A DNA stretch of 64,000 nucleotides, from the NCBI GenBank assembly GCA_019637585.1, contig JAHBVL010000003.1:491225-555224 (forward strand), written 5' to 3'. Below, piece by piece: positions 15,121 to 24,610 of the stretch. The DNA is from Thermomicrobiales bacterium. Its GTDB lineage: Bacteria; Chloroflexota; Chloroflexia; Thermomicrobiales; UBA6265. The first letter of the stretch is position 1. Every line of letters begins with the position of its first letter. The position numbers were made by a program, and so were the translations under genes. Below the pieces are notes generated by a model. That model had not been told where the DNA came from and made no database searches. It saw only the letters and a list, made by a program, of their open reading frames with translations.

Positions 15121-18015
15121 ATGAGTGATCTCAACGTTTTTCACGGTCCGAATGCAGGCTATGTCCTCGATCTTTATGATCGATATCTGGAAAACGCCGA
15201 TTCCGTCGGTCCCGAGTGGAGAACGTATTTTCAGGCGTTCACCCCCACGCTGCCCGCCTCCAACGGCGCGGTCGCTCCTCCCCAGACGCAATCCGCCGCG
15301 CCGGCGCTGGCGGTCGAGAAGATCGTCGGCGGATCGGAGCTGGTCGGGGCGATCCGGGACTATGGACACCTGGCCGCCCGCCTCGATCCGCTTGGCTCGG
15401 AGCCGCCGGGTTCGCCCGATCTCGACCCAGCCAACTACGGGTTGAGCGATGCGGATCTCGCCGCCATGTCGCCGGCAATCGTCAGCGGCCCGCTGGCCAA
15501 TGACGCCGCCAACGCGGCCGAAGCGATCGCCGAGCTCCGTTCCATCTATTGCGGCTCGATCGGGTTCGATTTCGATCACGTTCATCAGATCGACGAACGG
15601 CGCTGGCTCTACGACGCTGTTGAAACACAACGTTTCGCGGCGCCGATCGAACGCTCCGCCCGGCGAGCCCTGCTCCGCCGCCTCACCGACGTCGAAGCCT
15701 TCGAACGATTCCTGCACCAGACCTATCTCGGCCAGAAACGCTTTTCGCTCGAAGGGACCGACATGCTCGTTCCCATGCTCGACGAAATCGTTCATACCGC
15801 CGCATCGCACGGCGTGCGCGAGATCTTCACCGGCATGGCCCACCGGGGCCGCCTGAATGTGATGACCCACGTGCTGGGCAAACCCTATGCCGAGGTCATC
15901 GCCGCCTTCGAGGGGAATCGCTGGCGGAAAGCGCCGGTCGGCACAGACGCCGACCCGGCCCAGGAGTTCTCCGGCGACGTCAAGTACCACCTGGGAGCCC
16001 GCCTGCTGCTCGGCCAGCACGGCATGATGGTCGAGGTGCCGATGGTTTTGGCGCCAAACCCGAGCCATCTGGAAGCGGTCAATCCGGTCGTGGAGGGGAT
16101 GGTCCGGGCCACGCAGGACATCTGTGACAAACCGGGGATGCCGGAACGGGACAACAAAGCCAGCATGGCTATCCTGATCCATGGCGACGCGGCCTTCCCC
16201 GGACAGGGCGTGGTTGCGGAAACGCTCAACCTGTCGTCTCTTCCCGGCTATTCGACCGGCGGCACCATCCACATCATCGTCAACAACCAGATCGGCTTCA
16301 CCACCCTGCCGGGTGACTCCCGGTCGACCCTTTATGCCGGCGACCTGGCCAAGGGATTCGAGATCCCCGTCGTGCACGTCAACGCGGACGAGGTCGAAGC
16401 CTGTCTGCTGGCGGTGCGCATGGCCATCGCCTACCGCGAGGAGTTCGGCAAGGACTTCCTGATCGATCTCATCGGCTACCGGCGCTGGGGACACAACGAG
16501 GGCGACGAACCCTCGTTCACCCAGCCGAAAATGTACAAGTTGATCGACGCCCACCCGACTGTTCGCGAAATCTATGCAAAACAGCTGGTCGAAGAGGGCA
16601 TCGTCACCGGCGACGAGCCGGATGCCATGGTTCAGGCGTCGCTCGAACATCTTGCCGGTATCCGCCGGTCGGTGACCGACGGATCGATCCATCACGACGA
16701 GGAACCGGTCAAACCCGGCCCGCGCGACGAGGTGGAAACGAGTATTCCGGAAGAAACCCTCCGCTCCTTCCACAAATCCATTCACCAGATGCCGGCCGGA
16801 TTCTCGATAAGCGGCAAACTCGCCCGCCAATGGGAGCGCCGCGCCGCCGTGCTCGACCAACCCGAGCCGATGATCGACTGGGCGCATGGCGAAACCTTCG
16901 CCTTCGCCGGCATCATCGCCGACGGTATTCCGATCAGGTTGACCGGGCAGGATGCCGAACGCGGCACCTTCAGCCAGCGTCACCTGGTCCTGCACGATCC
17001 GCAATCGGATGAACGGATCACGCCAGTCGCCTCGATTCCGGAAGCGAAGGCGTCGTTCGCGGTCTACAACAGTCCATTGTCCGAAGAAGCAGCCGTCGGA
17101 TTCGAGTACGGCTACAGCGTGCAGGCTCCCAACCGCCTGGTGATCTGGGAAGCGCAGTTTGGCGACTTCGCCAATGGCGCCCAGGTGATGATCGACCAGT
17201 TCATCTCGGCAGCACGATCGAAGTGGCAGGTTCACCCATCGCTGGTCATGCTCCTGCCTCATGGATACGAAGGTCAGGGACCGGAACACTCCAGCGGCCG
17301 GCTCGAGCGCTTCCTGCAGCTTGCCGCCCAGGACAACATCCGCGTAGCCAACTGCACCTCGTCGGCACAGTACTTCCACCTGCTCCGCCGCCAGGCCGCC
17401 CGGCTCGATTCCGATCCGCGACCTCTCATCGTCATGACGCCAAAGAGCCTGCTGCGCAATCCGGCGGCGGCCAGCCCGCTCGCCGATTTCGTGTCGGGAA
17501 CGTTCCAGCCGGTCCTCGACGATGCACTGGCCGCGGATCGACGCGGCAAAGTCACCCGTCTCGTCTTCTGCTCCGGCAAAGTCGCGATCGATCTGGAAGC
17601 GAGCGGCGATCGGGCCGGCGCGGAGGGTGTGGCGATCGCCCGAATCGAGCAACTGGCTCCGTTCCAGCGAACGGCAATCACCAAAGTGCTGGACGGGTAT
17701 CCGAATCTGAAAGAGATCGTCTGGCTTCAGGAAGAACCACGCAACATGGGCGCCTGGACCTATATCGACTCGCGGCTCCGCGAACTGGCTGGCGATCTGC
17801 CGGTGCGCTACATCGGCCGTCCGGAGCGGGCCAGTCCCGCCGAAGGCGCTGCCGACCTGCACAGCCGCGAACAGGCGCGCATCATTTCCGAGGCATTTGC
17901 TGACGCTCCGGTGGCTCGCACCCGAGGGTCGGGCAAGGCCACCAACGGCGCACACGAGTCGAACGGCAAATCGAAGAGCACATCAACCAGAAGCACGACC
18001 AGAAGCAGGAGTTAG
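15121..18015 (+). CDS. sucA: 2-oxoglutarate dehydrogenase E1 component
   Basis: A 964-residue thiamine-diphosphate enzyme that decarboxylates 2-oxoglutarate in the TCA cycle. The N-terminus ([20 protein letters not shown]) is the E1 recognition segment that binds E2. The cofactor motif runs from [16 protein letters not shown] to NNQIGFTT, and the substrate His region [10 protein letters not shown] is present. The C-terminal half is the transketolase-like pyrimidine domain ([20 protein letters not shown]). The tail after residue 935 is Ser/Thr/Lys-rich and probably disordered. sucB begins five bases after the stop. The reading frame is open much further upstream, but the family start is at 15121. 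Confidence 0.97.
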   Translation: MSDLNVFHGPNAGYVLDLYDRYLENADSVGPEWRTYFQAFTPTLPASNGAVAPPQTQSAAPALAVEKIVGGSELVGAIRDYGHLAARLDPLGSEPPGSPDLDPANYGLSDADLAAMSPAIVSGPLANDAANAAEAIAELRSIYCGSIGFDFDHVHQIDERRWLYDAVETQRFAAPIERSARRALLRRLTDVEAFERFLHQTYLGQKRFSLEGTDMLVPMLDEIVHTAASHGVREIFTGMAHRGRLNVMTHVLGKPYAEVIAAFEGNRWRKAPVGTDADPAQEFSGDVKYHLGARLLLGQHGMMVEVPMVLAPNPSHLEAVNPVVEGMVRATQDICDKPGMPERDNKASMAILIHGDAAFPGQGVVAETLNLSSLPGYSTGGTIHIIVNNQIGFTTLPGDSRSTLYAGDLAKGFEIPVVHVNADEVEACLLAVRMAIAYREEFGKDFLIDLIGYRRWGHNEGDEPSFTQPKMYKLIDAHPTVREIYAKQLVEEGIVTGDEPDAMVQASLEHLAGIRRSVTDGSIHHDEEPVKPGPRDEVETSIPEETLRSFHKSIHQMPAGFSISGKLARQWERRAAVLDQPEPMIDWAHGETFAFAGIIADGIPIRLTGQDAERGTFSQRHLVLHDPQSDERITPVASIPEAKASFAVYNSPLSEEAAVGFEYGYSVQAPNRLVIWEAQFGDFANGAQVMIDQFISAARSKWQVHPSLVMLLPHGYEGQGPEHSSGRLERFLQLAAQDNIRVANCTSSAQYFHLLRRQAARLDSDPRPLIVMTPKSLLRNPAAASPLADFVSGTFQPVLDDALAADRRGKVTRLVFCSGKVAIDLEASGDRAGAEGVAIARIEQLAPFQRTAITKVLDGYPNLKEIVWLQEEPRNMGAWTYIDSRLRELAGDLPVRYIGRPERASPAEGAADLHSREQARIISEAFADAPVARTRGSGKATNGAHESNGKSKSTSTRSTTRSRS

Positions 18016-18020
18016 TTTCT

Positions 18021-19304
18021 ATGCCGGTAGAGATCCGGGTGCCCCCACTGGGAGAATCACTTGTCGACGCGGTTGTCGGCCAGTGGCTGAAGTCTGAAGG
18101 CGATGCCGTGAGCCGCGGCGACACCTTGCTCGAGCTCGAAACCGACAAGGTCAATCTCGACGTCGCGGCGACCGAGGACGGCGTGCTGAGCGCGATTCAC
18201 AAAAACGAGGGGGATGTCGTCGTCGTCGGGGAAATTCTCGGCGTGATCGGCGAAGGCGCTGCGGCTTCGACAAATGGCGCGGCTCCCGAACCGGCGCAGG
18301 AAGCAGCGGCGCCATCCGCGCCAGAACCGGCTCCGGTGGCTGCGGCGAGCGCTCCAGTGGAGGAGAGCACGGGCGAAGGGACTGGCAGAGCCGCTCCTGC
18401 CGTCAAGCGGCTGGCCGAAGAGCACAACATCAATCTGGCTGCTATCGCCGGCTCCGGTCCTGGTGGGCGGGTCACGCGCGAGGATGTGATGGCTGCGGTG
18501 CAACAGAGTGCCGCGCCCGCAGCGCCTCCAGCTGCTCCGGCTCCGGTCCAACCCGCGGCGCCCGCACCGGCGCCAGCGGCCACCGCGCCGTCTGAGCCAT
18601 CCGGCCGTCCCGAAGAGCGGGTTCGCATGTCTCGCCGCCGGCAAACCATCGCCACCCGGCTGGTCGAAGCCCAGCACACCGCGGCCATGCTGACGACCTT
18701 CAACGAGATCGACATGACTGCGGTCATGGACCTTCGCGCCGCCCGCAAGGAAGCCTTCAAGGAGCGGCACGGGGTCAACCTGGGCTTCATGTCCTTCTTC
18801 ACCAAAGCAGTTGTCGGCGCGCTCAAAGCCTTCCCCTACGTCAATGCGGAAATTCAGGGCAATGAGATCGTTCTGAAGAAGTACTACGACATCGGCATCG
18901 CGGTTGGCGTCGAAGACGGTCTGGTCGTTCCGGTGGTCCGGGATGCCGACAAGAAGAACTTCGCCCAGATCGAAAAGGAAATCGTGGAGCTGGCCACCAA
19001 AGCCCGCGAGGGGTCGCTGACCCTGCCCGAGCTGACCGGCGGTACATTCACGATCACCAACGGCGGCATTTACGGATCGCTGATGTCCACGCCGATCCTG
19101 AACACGCCGCAGGTCGGCATTCTGGGAATGCACGCCATCCAGAAACGGCCGGTTGTGGTCAACGACGAGATCGCCATCCGCCCGATGATGTACACCGCGC
19201 TTTCCTACGACCACCGCATCGTCGACGGCAGCGACGCGGTCCGGTTCCTGGTGCGCATCAAGGAACTGCTCGAAGATCCGACCAACCTGCTTCTCGAAGG
19301 ATAG
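18021..19304 (+). CDS. sucB: Dihydrolipoyllysine-residue succinyltransferase, E2 of 2-oxoglutarate dehydrogenase
   Basis: A 427-residue protein with three parts. A lipoyl domain at residues 1-80 has the lipoylated Lys in [11 protein letters not shown] peripheral subunit-binding domain lies near residues 125-160 ([20 protein letters not shown]). The trimeric acyltransferase core occupies about residues 195-427, with the catalytic His and Asp in [15 protein letters not shown]. Ala/Pro-rich linkers join the parts, as usual. It transfers the succinyl group to CoA. The gene is tightly coupled to sucA. No dihydrolipoamide dehydrogenase gene is present in the window, so E3 must be shared from elsewhere. 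Confidence 0.97.
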   Translation: MPVEIRVPPLGESLVDAVVGQWLKSEGDAVSRGDTLLELETDKVNLDVAATEDGVLSAIHKNEGDVVVVGEILGVIGEGAAASTNGAAPEPAQEAAAPSAPEPAPVAAASAPVEESTGEGTGRAAPAVKRLAEEHNINLAAIAGSGPGGRVTREDVMAAVQQSAAPAAPPAAPAPVQPAAPAPAPAATAPSEPSGRPEERVRMSRRRQTIATRLVEAQHTAAMLTTFNEIDMTAVMDLRAARKEAFKERHGVNLGFMSFFTKAVVGALKAFPYVNAEIQGNEIVLKKYYDIGIAVGVEDGLVVPVVRDADKKNFAQIEKEIVELATKAREGSLTLPELTGGTFTITNGGIYGSLMSTPILNTPQVGILGMHAIQKRPVVVNDEIAIRPMMYTALSYDHRIVDGSDAVRFLVRIKELLEDPTNLLLEG

Positions 19305-19309
19305 GGAGA

Positions 19310-20284
19310 ATGGCGACAGCGGATCGGCAGCAACAGATTCCAGGCATGGCATGGCTCCGGCGCATGCTCGTTCCCCTGTTGCTGCTGACCGCACTGCTGG
19401 CCGCCGCGAGCGCAGCGGCCCAGTCATCGAGTCAATCACTCCTCATTGCCGAGGATCTCGGTCTTCCGGAGTTGCGGATCGCGGCTACCGACAGTGGGTG
19501 GGAGGCTCCCGATGAGATCGCCGCCGGCCGCTACCTGATCACGGTGACGTACGAAGGGACCCGGCAGTTCGGAACAACCGCATTCGTCCAGTTGCCCGAC
19601 GACTGGTTGATCCAGGACTTCAACCAGCGTCTTGCCGAGACGAACAACGCGTTGCTCGATGTGGCATCCGGCGGTGACGCAACCGAACCAGACATCACCT
19701 GGATTTACGATTTCACCTTCGCTGGTGGTGTTTCGCCCACATCGGGCGCCACGGAACAGGCCATCGTCGATCTGCCGGCGGGCAATTGGGCCATCTGGGC
19801 CGATGAGTTCATACCGCCGGCCAGAGCATTGCTCGTCAGTGGCGATCCTCCCGCGGTGCAACCGATCCCCAACTACAGCGCCACGATCACGGGCGTCAAC
19901 GATGACGATGCGTTCGAGTTTCAGATCGACGGGGATATCCTGGCTGGCCAGCAAATCCTCAAGATCGTCAATTCGTCCAGACAACCGGTCTACATCGAGT
20001 TTCTGGAACTCTCGGCCCTCGTGGACTCCGACCAGCTGCGCGAGTTTCTGCTCATTCCCGATGGAGCGGCGCCAGATCCGGCGCTGGGACTGCCAGACGG
20101 CTTCACAGCCAGCGTGACCCCCTTCTACTCGGCCATGCAGTCTCCCGATGTGACCCAATGGATGGTCTCGGACTTTGCGCCGGGCGCATGGGGAATCGTC
20201 TGCTGGCTTCCCGATCCTCAACAGGATGGAGCGTCGCTGGCCAGCCTGGGCATGATCGCCACCTTCGAGATCCCACAACCATGA
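19310..20284 (+). CDS. Secreted protein of unknown function, two similar halves
   Basis: A 324-residue exported protein: signal peptide to about residue 38 (LLLLTALLAAASAAAQ), then two beta-rich halves that each contain a phrase for a rigid strand (GRYLITVTYEG in the first, GQQILKIVNSSRQPVYIEFLEL in the second) and end near GNWAIWADE and GAWGIVCWLPD. The layout recalls cupredoxin-like sandwiches, but no copper ligand set is visible. AGGGAGA precedes the ATG, which lies five bases after the sucB stop, so it is probably cotranscribed with the TCA genes. I cannot assign a function. A 138-bp repeat follows 26 bases after its stop codon. Confidence 0.75.
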   Translation: MATADRQQQIPGMAWLRRMLVPLLLLTALLAAASAAAQSSSQSLLIAEDLGLPELRIAATDSGWEAPDEIAAGRYLITVTYEGTRQFGTTAFVQLPDDWLIQDFNQRLAETNNALLDVASGGDATEPDITWIYDFTFAGGVSPTSGATEQAIVDLPAGNWAIWADEFIPPARALLVSGDPPAVQPIPNYSATITGVNDDDAFEFQIDGDILAGQQILKIVNSSRQPVYIEFLELSALVDSDQLREFLLIPDGAAPDPALGLPDGFTASVTPFYSAMQSPDVTQWMVSDFAPGAWGIVCWLPDPQQDGASLASLGMIATFEIPQP

Positions 20285-20310
20285 CCACCAACTGCTGAGC
20301 CGCTGCAGCC

Positions 20311-20448
20311 TAGAGCGGTTGCGAAAACTTGTGCTCGACCACCGCGCTCCCTGGACCAATTGATCCGTCATTCTGAGCGCAAGCGAAGAATCTCCCGCCG
20401 CAGCGGTGCCCTCAACCACTCGGTGCATAACTTTGCGCAACCGCTCTA
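20311..20448. repeat. 138-bp inverted-repeat element, copy 1 (MITE-like)
   Basis: The ends are perfect 13-base inverted repeats (TAGAGCGGTTGCG) that continue imperfectly to about 25 bases. The interior carries GTCATTCTGAGCG followed by AAGCGAAGAATCTC. The copy at 47542-47679 is the same length and differs at a single base (T at 20410, G in copy 2, within CCAC[T/G]CGG). It encodes nothing. Small size, terminal inverted repeats and near-identity suggest a recently moved non-autonomous element or a conserved structured repeat. Confidence 0.85.
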
Positions 20449-20452
20449 GCGA

Positions 20453-21325
20453 TCACGACCGCTCGAGGCAGGTTCCGTCCATTCTGGCGGCATCCGCCAG
20501 CGTTTCGAAGTCCCTTCTGGCGCGCAACCGGCCAGTCAGCGTCGTTTCGTACATCAGCTGGGGTTCGATCAGACTTCCATCCGGAAACGCCTGTTCATAC
20601 CATTCTGGCGGCACCTGCTGAAGCGCCCGCTCGATCAATGACTCGCTGACGCGGGGCGCCAAACGGTCGCCGGCATCTGCGATCGACGATGCCCACGGCA
20701 ACAGGACATGGTCGACCCGGGACCACCATGTCCGGCCGCTCACTGGCGTGTAGCAATACTCCGGCCATCGCCACCGCTCCGCCCATTTGTGGTGGAGATT
20801 GAACGCCGAATCATTGTCGATCATCCAATAGTCTGTGCCCTGGACGAGGATGTTTGGATTGCGCCATTTGCGGTCGATGTTCATCACCAGCGAGTCAAAC
20901 CAGACGATTCGCGCGGCGTCATCCGGCGCGATCGGACAATCCGCCGCGCGACGCAGCGTCGTCACCTTCGGAATGACGCGCGACCCGAAAACCGAGCCGG
21001 CCGACCCTCGGAGCTCCTCCTCTTTCTCAGCGAGGAGGTCGATAGCTGGCAGATCGGGATCGATCGTCACCAGCGCCATCGGCGGTTGGGGGATCTCCAG
21101 GGCGGCGGCGATCTGCCAGGCAATCACTTCGGCAATCAACCGGCGAGCGGTTTTGGGAGTGGCCCGCAGTTTGATCACATAGTCATGCTCATCCTCCGCC
21201 CGGACGATGAGCGGCCGGGACCGGCCCCGCCCCACAGCGGAGTGCACTTCGAGGGCCCGGACCACCGCCAGGGCCGCGGTTTGTCCGGACGGGGTGTTTT
21301 CTCTCACCTCTGCCGGCGGCGACAC
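20453..21325 (-). CDS. HipA-like kinase-fold protein (paralogue A)
   Basis: A 290-residue protein with the HipA-type Ser/Thr kinase fold. Lys52 (DYVIKLR) fits the ATP-binding Lys, Asp151 and Asn156 the catalytic loop (MNIDRKWRNPN), and Asp170 the Mg-binding site (MIDNDSAF). All are intact. A long stretch, LIAEVIAWQIAAAL, matches the equivalent helix in the paralogue at 21728. The GTG start follows AGGAG, which overlaps the stop of the DUF3037 gene 11 bases upstream. Classical HipA phosphorylates glutamyl-tRNA synthetase; this shorter family is distinct, and its substrate is unknown. No HipB-like repressor lies nearby. Confidence 0.8.
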   Translation of the reverse strand: MSPPAEVRENTPSGQTAALAVVRALEVHSAVGRGRSRPLIVRAEDEHDYVIKLRATPKTARRLIAEVIAWQIAAALEIPQPPMALVTIDPDLPAIDLLAEKEEELRGSAGSVFGSRVIPKVTTLRRAADCPIAPDDAARIVWFDSLVMNIDRKWRNPNILVQGTDYWMIDNDSAFNLHHKWAERWRWPEYCYTPVSGRTWWSRVDHVLLPWASSIADAGDRLAPRVSESLIERALQQVPPEWYEQAFPDGSLIEPQLMYETTLTGRLRARRDFETLADAARMDGTCLERS

Positions 21326-21336
21326 TCGTGGCTCTC

Positions 21337-21750
21337 CTATTCGCTCTCGGGCCGGGCGATGTCGACCAGCCCGGCAAACAGCTCATCGAGCTCCCGGGCC
21401 GGATCGATACACAACCCGGTGTGGACAGGAGATGGCTGGACCACCGTGCTGGCGGGTGCGCTGAGCAGATGCCACCGCTCGCCCAGGGAAAGACCGGCCA
21501 GCGGTCCTCCGGCCGGGTCTCCGTCGGCAACCAGGCAGACCGTTTTGAGCTGCCGTTCGATCTCCAGGAGATTGGTTTCCGTGAGACTGGGATCGATGGC
21601 CAGGAGACGCTGCGAATCGAGCATCACCCTGCCCCGCAGGAAGCGCTTCGGCCGGCAGATCATCACCACGCCGGCGTTGATGAACTCCCCCCGGTCGACC
21701 CGGGGAATCACCCGGATGACCACATACTCATAGGGCGCGCGTTCGGGCAC
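21337..21750 (-). CDS. DUF3037 family protein
   Basis: A 137-residue soluble protein of the DUF3037 type, recognised by the opening YEYVVIRVIPRVDRGEFINAG followed by GVVMICRPKRFLRGR. A central segment (LLEIERQLKTVCLVADGDP) and a GLSLGERWHLLSAP motif complete the family pattern. The GTG at 21750 follows AGGAGG. Its start overlaps the end of HipA-like paralogue B by 23 bases, and its stop is 11 bases before paralogue A. DUF3037 genes are known to pair with HipA-like genes, so it is likely a partner, regulator or substrate of the kinases. Its biochemical role is not known. Confidence 0.85.
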   Translation of the reverse strand: MPERAPYEYVVIRVIPRVDRGEFINAGVVMICRPKRFLRGRVMLDSQRLLAIDPSLTETNLLEIERQLKTVCLVADGDPAGGPLAGLSLGERWHLLSAPASTVVQPSPVHTGLCIDPARELDELFAGLVDIARPESE

Positions 21751-22531
21751 GCTCGGCCTCCTGTTCGAACTGGCTGCGCAGCGCGAGCCGGTCGGTGAAC
21801 AAGGTCAGATACGCCTTGCTGATTCGCTCCACATCCTCAGGAGAGCCATCCCCAATCAGATCGGCCGGGAGCAGCGCGATGATCTGTTGCAGCAGATCCG
21901 GCGTCACCAGACCGGCAAGCCGCTCTCCCGTAGCCTCGATCGACGACGCCCATGGCAGCAGCACATGATCGGCGGATTGCGGGAAGGGAGCCCCCGCTCG
22001 TTCGGCAAAGGCATCGGAAATGTGCTGCACGTAGATCGAGGCGCCATGATCGATCAACCAGGGATTGCCGTGCCAGATCAGCATGTTCGGATTGCGCGGC
22101 GTTCGGTCCACATTCATGGTGAGGGCGTCGAACCAGACCACATCCGCGGCAAAATCGGGATCGACGCTGGCGTCCGGGCGGGGGTTGTAGGCGAGCGAAC
22201 CCGGCAGAAAGTCGACACCGATGTTGAGACCAGCACTCTTGCGCAGCAGCTCCTGAATCTCCTGGTCGGGTTCGGCTTTGGAGAGGGCTTCATCGACGTC
22301 GATGACCACCAGCTCCGGCACGCGCAGACCGAGCGCTCTGCCAATCTCCCCGGCGATCACTTCGGCGATCAGTGACTTCGGACCCTGCCCGGCGCCACGG
22401 AATTTGACGACATACAGACCGTCATCATCCGCCTCCATGATCGCTGGCAGCGACCCACCCTCCCGCAACGGGGTCACATACCGGGTCGCGACCACCGATC
22501 TGATCGTCGGATGTGAAAGTGTGGCGTTCAT
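21728..22531 (-). CDS. HipA-like kinase-fold protein (paralogue B)
   Basis: A 267-residue relative of the protein at 20453. Shared blocks are LIAEVIA, WFDxLxMNxDR with RNPNxL, and DHVLLPWASSI with a following GxRLA. Counting from the first ATG, Lys44, Asp143, Asn148 and Asp162 correspond to kinase catalytic positions and are present. It is first in the three-gene operon. Two ATGs stand in tandem at 22534 and 22531, and GGAGA immediately before them favours the second. Sequence divergence between A and B is high, so this is an old duplication rather than a recent copy. Function is inferred only from fold. Confidence 0.8.
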   Translation of the reverse strand: MNATLSHPTIRSVVATRYVTPLREGGSLPAIMEADDDGLYVVKFRGAGQGPKSLIAEVIAGEIGRALGLRVPELVVIDVDEALSKAEPDQEIQELLRKSAGLNIGVDFLPGSLAYNPRPDASVDPDFAADVVWFDALTMNVDRTPRNPNMLIWHGNPWLIDHGASIYVQHISDAFAERAGAPFPQSADHVLLPWASSIEATGERLAGLVTPDLLQQIIALLPADLIGDGSPEDVERISKAYLTLFTDRLALRSQFEQEAERARTRAL

Positions 22532-22588
22532 CATTCTCCAGGAACCCCATAACCTCGGCCATCAAGTATCCACCATCCTCACTCCTCG

Positions 22589-22662
22589 CCCATTTCCCAT
22601 TTCCCATTTCCCTTTGCCCTTCGCCCTTTGCCCATCGCCCTTTGCCCTTTGCCCTTTGCCCT
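22589..22662. repeat. Degenerate heptanucleotide tract (CCCTTTG/CCCATTT)
   Basis: About ten 7-base units of the type CCCATTT, CCCTTTG and CCCATCG stand in a row between the divergent HipA-like and peptide-ABC operons. It is a pyrimidine-rich strand with no coding signal, and looks like slippage-derived simple sequence. Confidence 0.75.
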
Positions 22663-22827
22663 CAAAATGCCCAAAACCCCTTCCCCTCGCCTATACTCAA
22701 TCTATCTCGGCAATGGCCGAATATATCGACAGGGGGCATCGGGCCCACAACACTCGATCCGATGCAGCGGCTGGATGGATGCGTGTCACCCACCTGACGC
22801 TGACCGGTCGCTATCAGGAGATGGTCG

Positions 22828-24483
22828 ATGAGTTCATTCGATCCCGCGGGGACGAAACCCGCACGTGGACAGGACGCGTTCGAGTTCTATTTCCGGCAGA
22901 TTCTGGCCGGAAAGCTCACCCGGCGCGACGCGATGAAGCGCACGGCAGTCGCCGGCGCCGCCGTGATCGGCACGATGGCCGCCGCACCGGCGATCAGCTC
23001 GGCTTGGAGAACATCGGCTCAGGATGCCACGCCCGTTGCCGGCGGCACCTTCCGCATGGGCATGCAGTCCGATCCCGGCGCACTCGACACCCAGCTTCAG
23101 TCGTTGACTGCGGCCTGGCACGTCGTCGAGCACATCTATAGCAACCTGACCACCATCATGCCGGACATGTCGGTGGCGCCCGATCTTGCCGAGTCGTGGG
23201 AGATCTCCGAGGACGGCATCACCTACACCTTTCACCTCCATCAGGGCGTTCTCTTCCACAACGGCCGCGAGGTGACGGCGAACGATGTGAAGGTCAGCCT
23301 GGAGCGGTTGATCGACCCGGCCACGGCGTCGCCAAGCGCCTCCGACCTGGCTTCGGTGGCCAGCATCGAAGCGGCGGACGACTACACCGTGGTCATCACC
23401 CTGAGCGCCGCCGACGCGGCCCTGCTCTCCAGCCTGGCCAATTCCAGCTGCCTTATCTTCCCGCCTGAAGTCATCGAAGAGCATGGCGATCTGTCGCAGG
23501 TGGCCATCGGTTCGGGGCCATTCAAGTTCGTCGAGTACATCCCGAACACCCACATCAAGCTGGAGCGCAACGCCGATTACTTCGTTCAGCCACTCCCCTA
23601 TCTCGACGAAGTGGAGTTGTTGATCGCGGCCAACGACACAGCCCGCACCGCGGCGCTCGTCCAGGGCACCGTCGACTTCATCGAGTATGTGCCCGCGCAG
23701 GATATCGAGACACTGCAGACCAACGAGGACATCGTCCTGACCGGCAACGCCATCTCGCAGATCCGCATGATCGGCATCAACGTGACGCGCGAGCCGTTCA
23801 CCGACGTCCGGGTCCGCCAGGCGATCAGCATGGCCGTCGATCGCGGCCCGATCATCGAAGCAGCCCTCTTTGGCTTCGGCACCCCGACCGACGTTGTCCT
23901 GGCTCAGGGCCACTGGGCGGCGCTGGAGCGGCCCGAGCCGCCAGGACCGGACATCGAAGGCGCCAAGGCGCTGCTGGCCGAAGCCGGATTCCCCGATGGG
24001 TTCGAAACCACGATCACCGGCTGGGCAGAGTATGGCTTCCTCTCCAACACGGCCATCGTCGTTCAGGAGCAGCTGAAGCAGATTGGCATCGAAGCCGAAA
24101 TGAACCTGCTCGACAGCGGCTCCATGGGTCAGGTCGTCTACGTCGACAAGGACTTCGACCTCGCAGTGACTGGCACCAGTGGTTATGTCGATCCGGGCGC
24201 GGTCTTCGTCGAGAACTTCCGCACCGGCGAAGGCGGCAACTTCGTGGGATACAGCAATCCTGAAGTGGATGAGCTTCTGGCCCAGGGCGCCGCGTCGACC
24301 GACCAGGAAGAGCGGGCCGCCGCCTACCGGCGGGTCCAGGAGATCCTCCTCGAGGACCTCCCGTGGGTCAATCTCTACATCGGTCAGCAGTACGAAGCGA
24401 TGAAGACCTTCGTCATGGGCTACCAGCACATCCCGACCGGTTCGAACCGGATGGTTCGCGAAGTCTGGCTGAACAATCAGTAG
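22828..24483 (+). CDS. Peptide/nickel-type ABC transporter substrate-binding protein
   Basis: A 551-residue family 5 binding protein. The N-terminus has a twin-arginine-like motif (LTRRDAMKRTAVAG), and the mature part starts near SAQDATPVAGGTFRMG. Family landmarks follow: APDLAESWEISEDGITYTFHL, LFHNGREVTANDVKVSLERL, and a late VRQAISMAVDRGPI. AGGAG precedes the ATG. Two permease genes follow after a hairpin. No ATPase gene (DppD/DppF) is present before the operon ends at 26485, so shared ATPases are likely. Ligand could be an oligopeptide, nickel complex or other small molecule. Confidence 0.92.
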   Translation: MSSFDPAGTKPARGQDAFEFYFRQILAGKLTRRDAMKRTAVAGAAVIGTMAAAPAISSAWRTSAQDATPVAGGTFRMGMQSDPGALDTQLQSLTAAWHVVEHIYSNLTTIMPDMSVAPDLAESWEISEDGITYTFHLHQGVLFHNGREVTANDVKVSLERLIDPATASPSASDLASVASIEAADDYTVVITLSAADAALLSSLANSSCLIFPPEVIEEHGDLSQVAIGSGPFKFVEYIPNTHIKLERNADYFVQPLPYLDEVELLIAANDTARTAALVQGTVDFIEYVPAQDIETLQTNEDIVLTGNAISQIRMIGINVTREPFTDVRVRQAISMAVDRGPIIEAALFGFGTPTDVVLAQGHWAALERPEPPGPDIEGAKALLAEAGFPDGFETTITGWAEYGFLSNTAIVVQEQLKQIGIEAEMNLLDSGSMGQVVYVDKDFDLAVTGTSGYVDPGAVFVENFRTGEGGNFVGYSNPEVDELLAQGAASTDQEERAAAYRRVQEILLEDLPWVNLYIGQQYEAMKTFVMGYQHIPTGSNRMVREVWLNNQ

Positions 24484-24493
24484 ATCGAGGATT

Positions 24494-24522
24494 TCAGGCG
24501 GCGGTCGATGACCGTCGCCTGA
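24494..24522 (+). terminator. Hairpin between binding-protein and permease genes
   Basis: TCAGGCGGCGGTC and GACCGTCGCCTGA pair over 13 bases with one mismatch around a 3-base loop, 11 bases after the binding-protein stop. A short TTTC follows. The position and lack of a long T-run suggest partial termination or 3' end protection, as at 1264-1295. Confidence 0.6.
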
Positions 24523-24610
24523 TTTCGCGAATGGACGATCGAACCCGGTTGTCCATTCGCACGTTTGCACGCTGCGCCATCACGGATCAGGATCACCGAG
24601 CGAGTTCTTC

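Noticed and set aside
14902-17955. 1017-codon minus-strand frame opposite sucA
   Set aside because: The plus strand encodes a full E1 enzyme with all motifs. The antisense frame is a by-product of GC-rich codon use and has no family resemblance.
22589-22662. Possible CRISPR-like array
   Set aside because: Units are only 7 bases long and contiguous, without spacers. It is simple sequence, not a CRISPR array.
22834-24570. 578-codon minus-strand frame opposite the peptide-binding protein
   Set aside because: Same reason: the plus strand has a complete family 5 binding protein with leader and ribosome-binding site.
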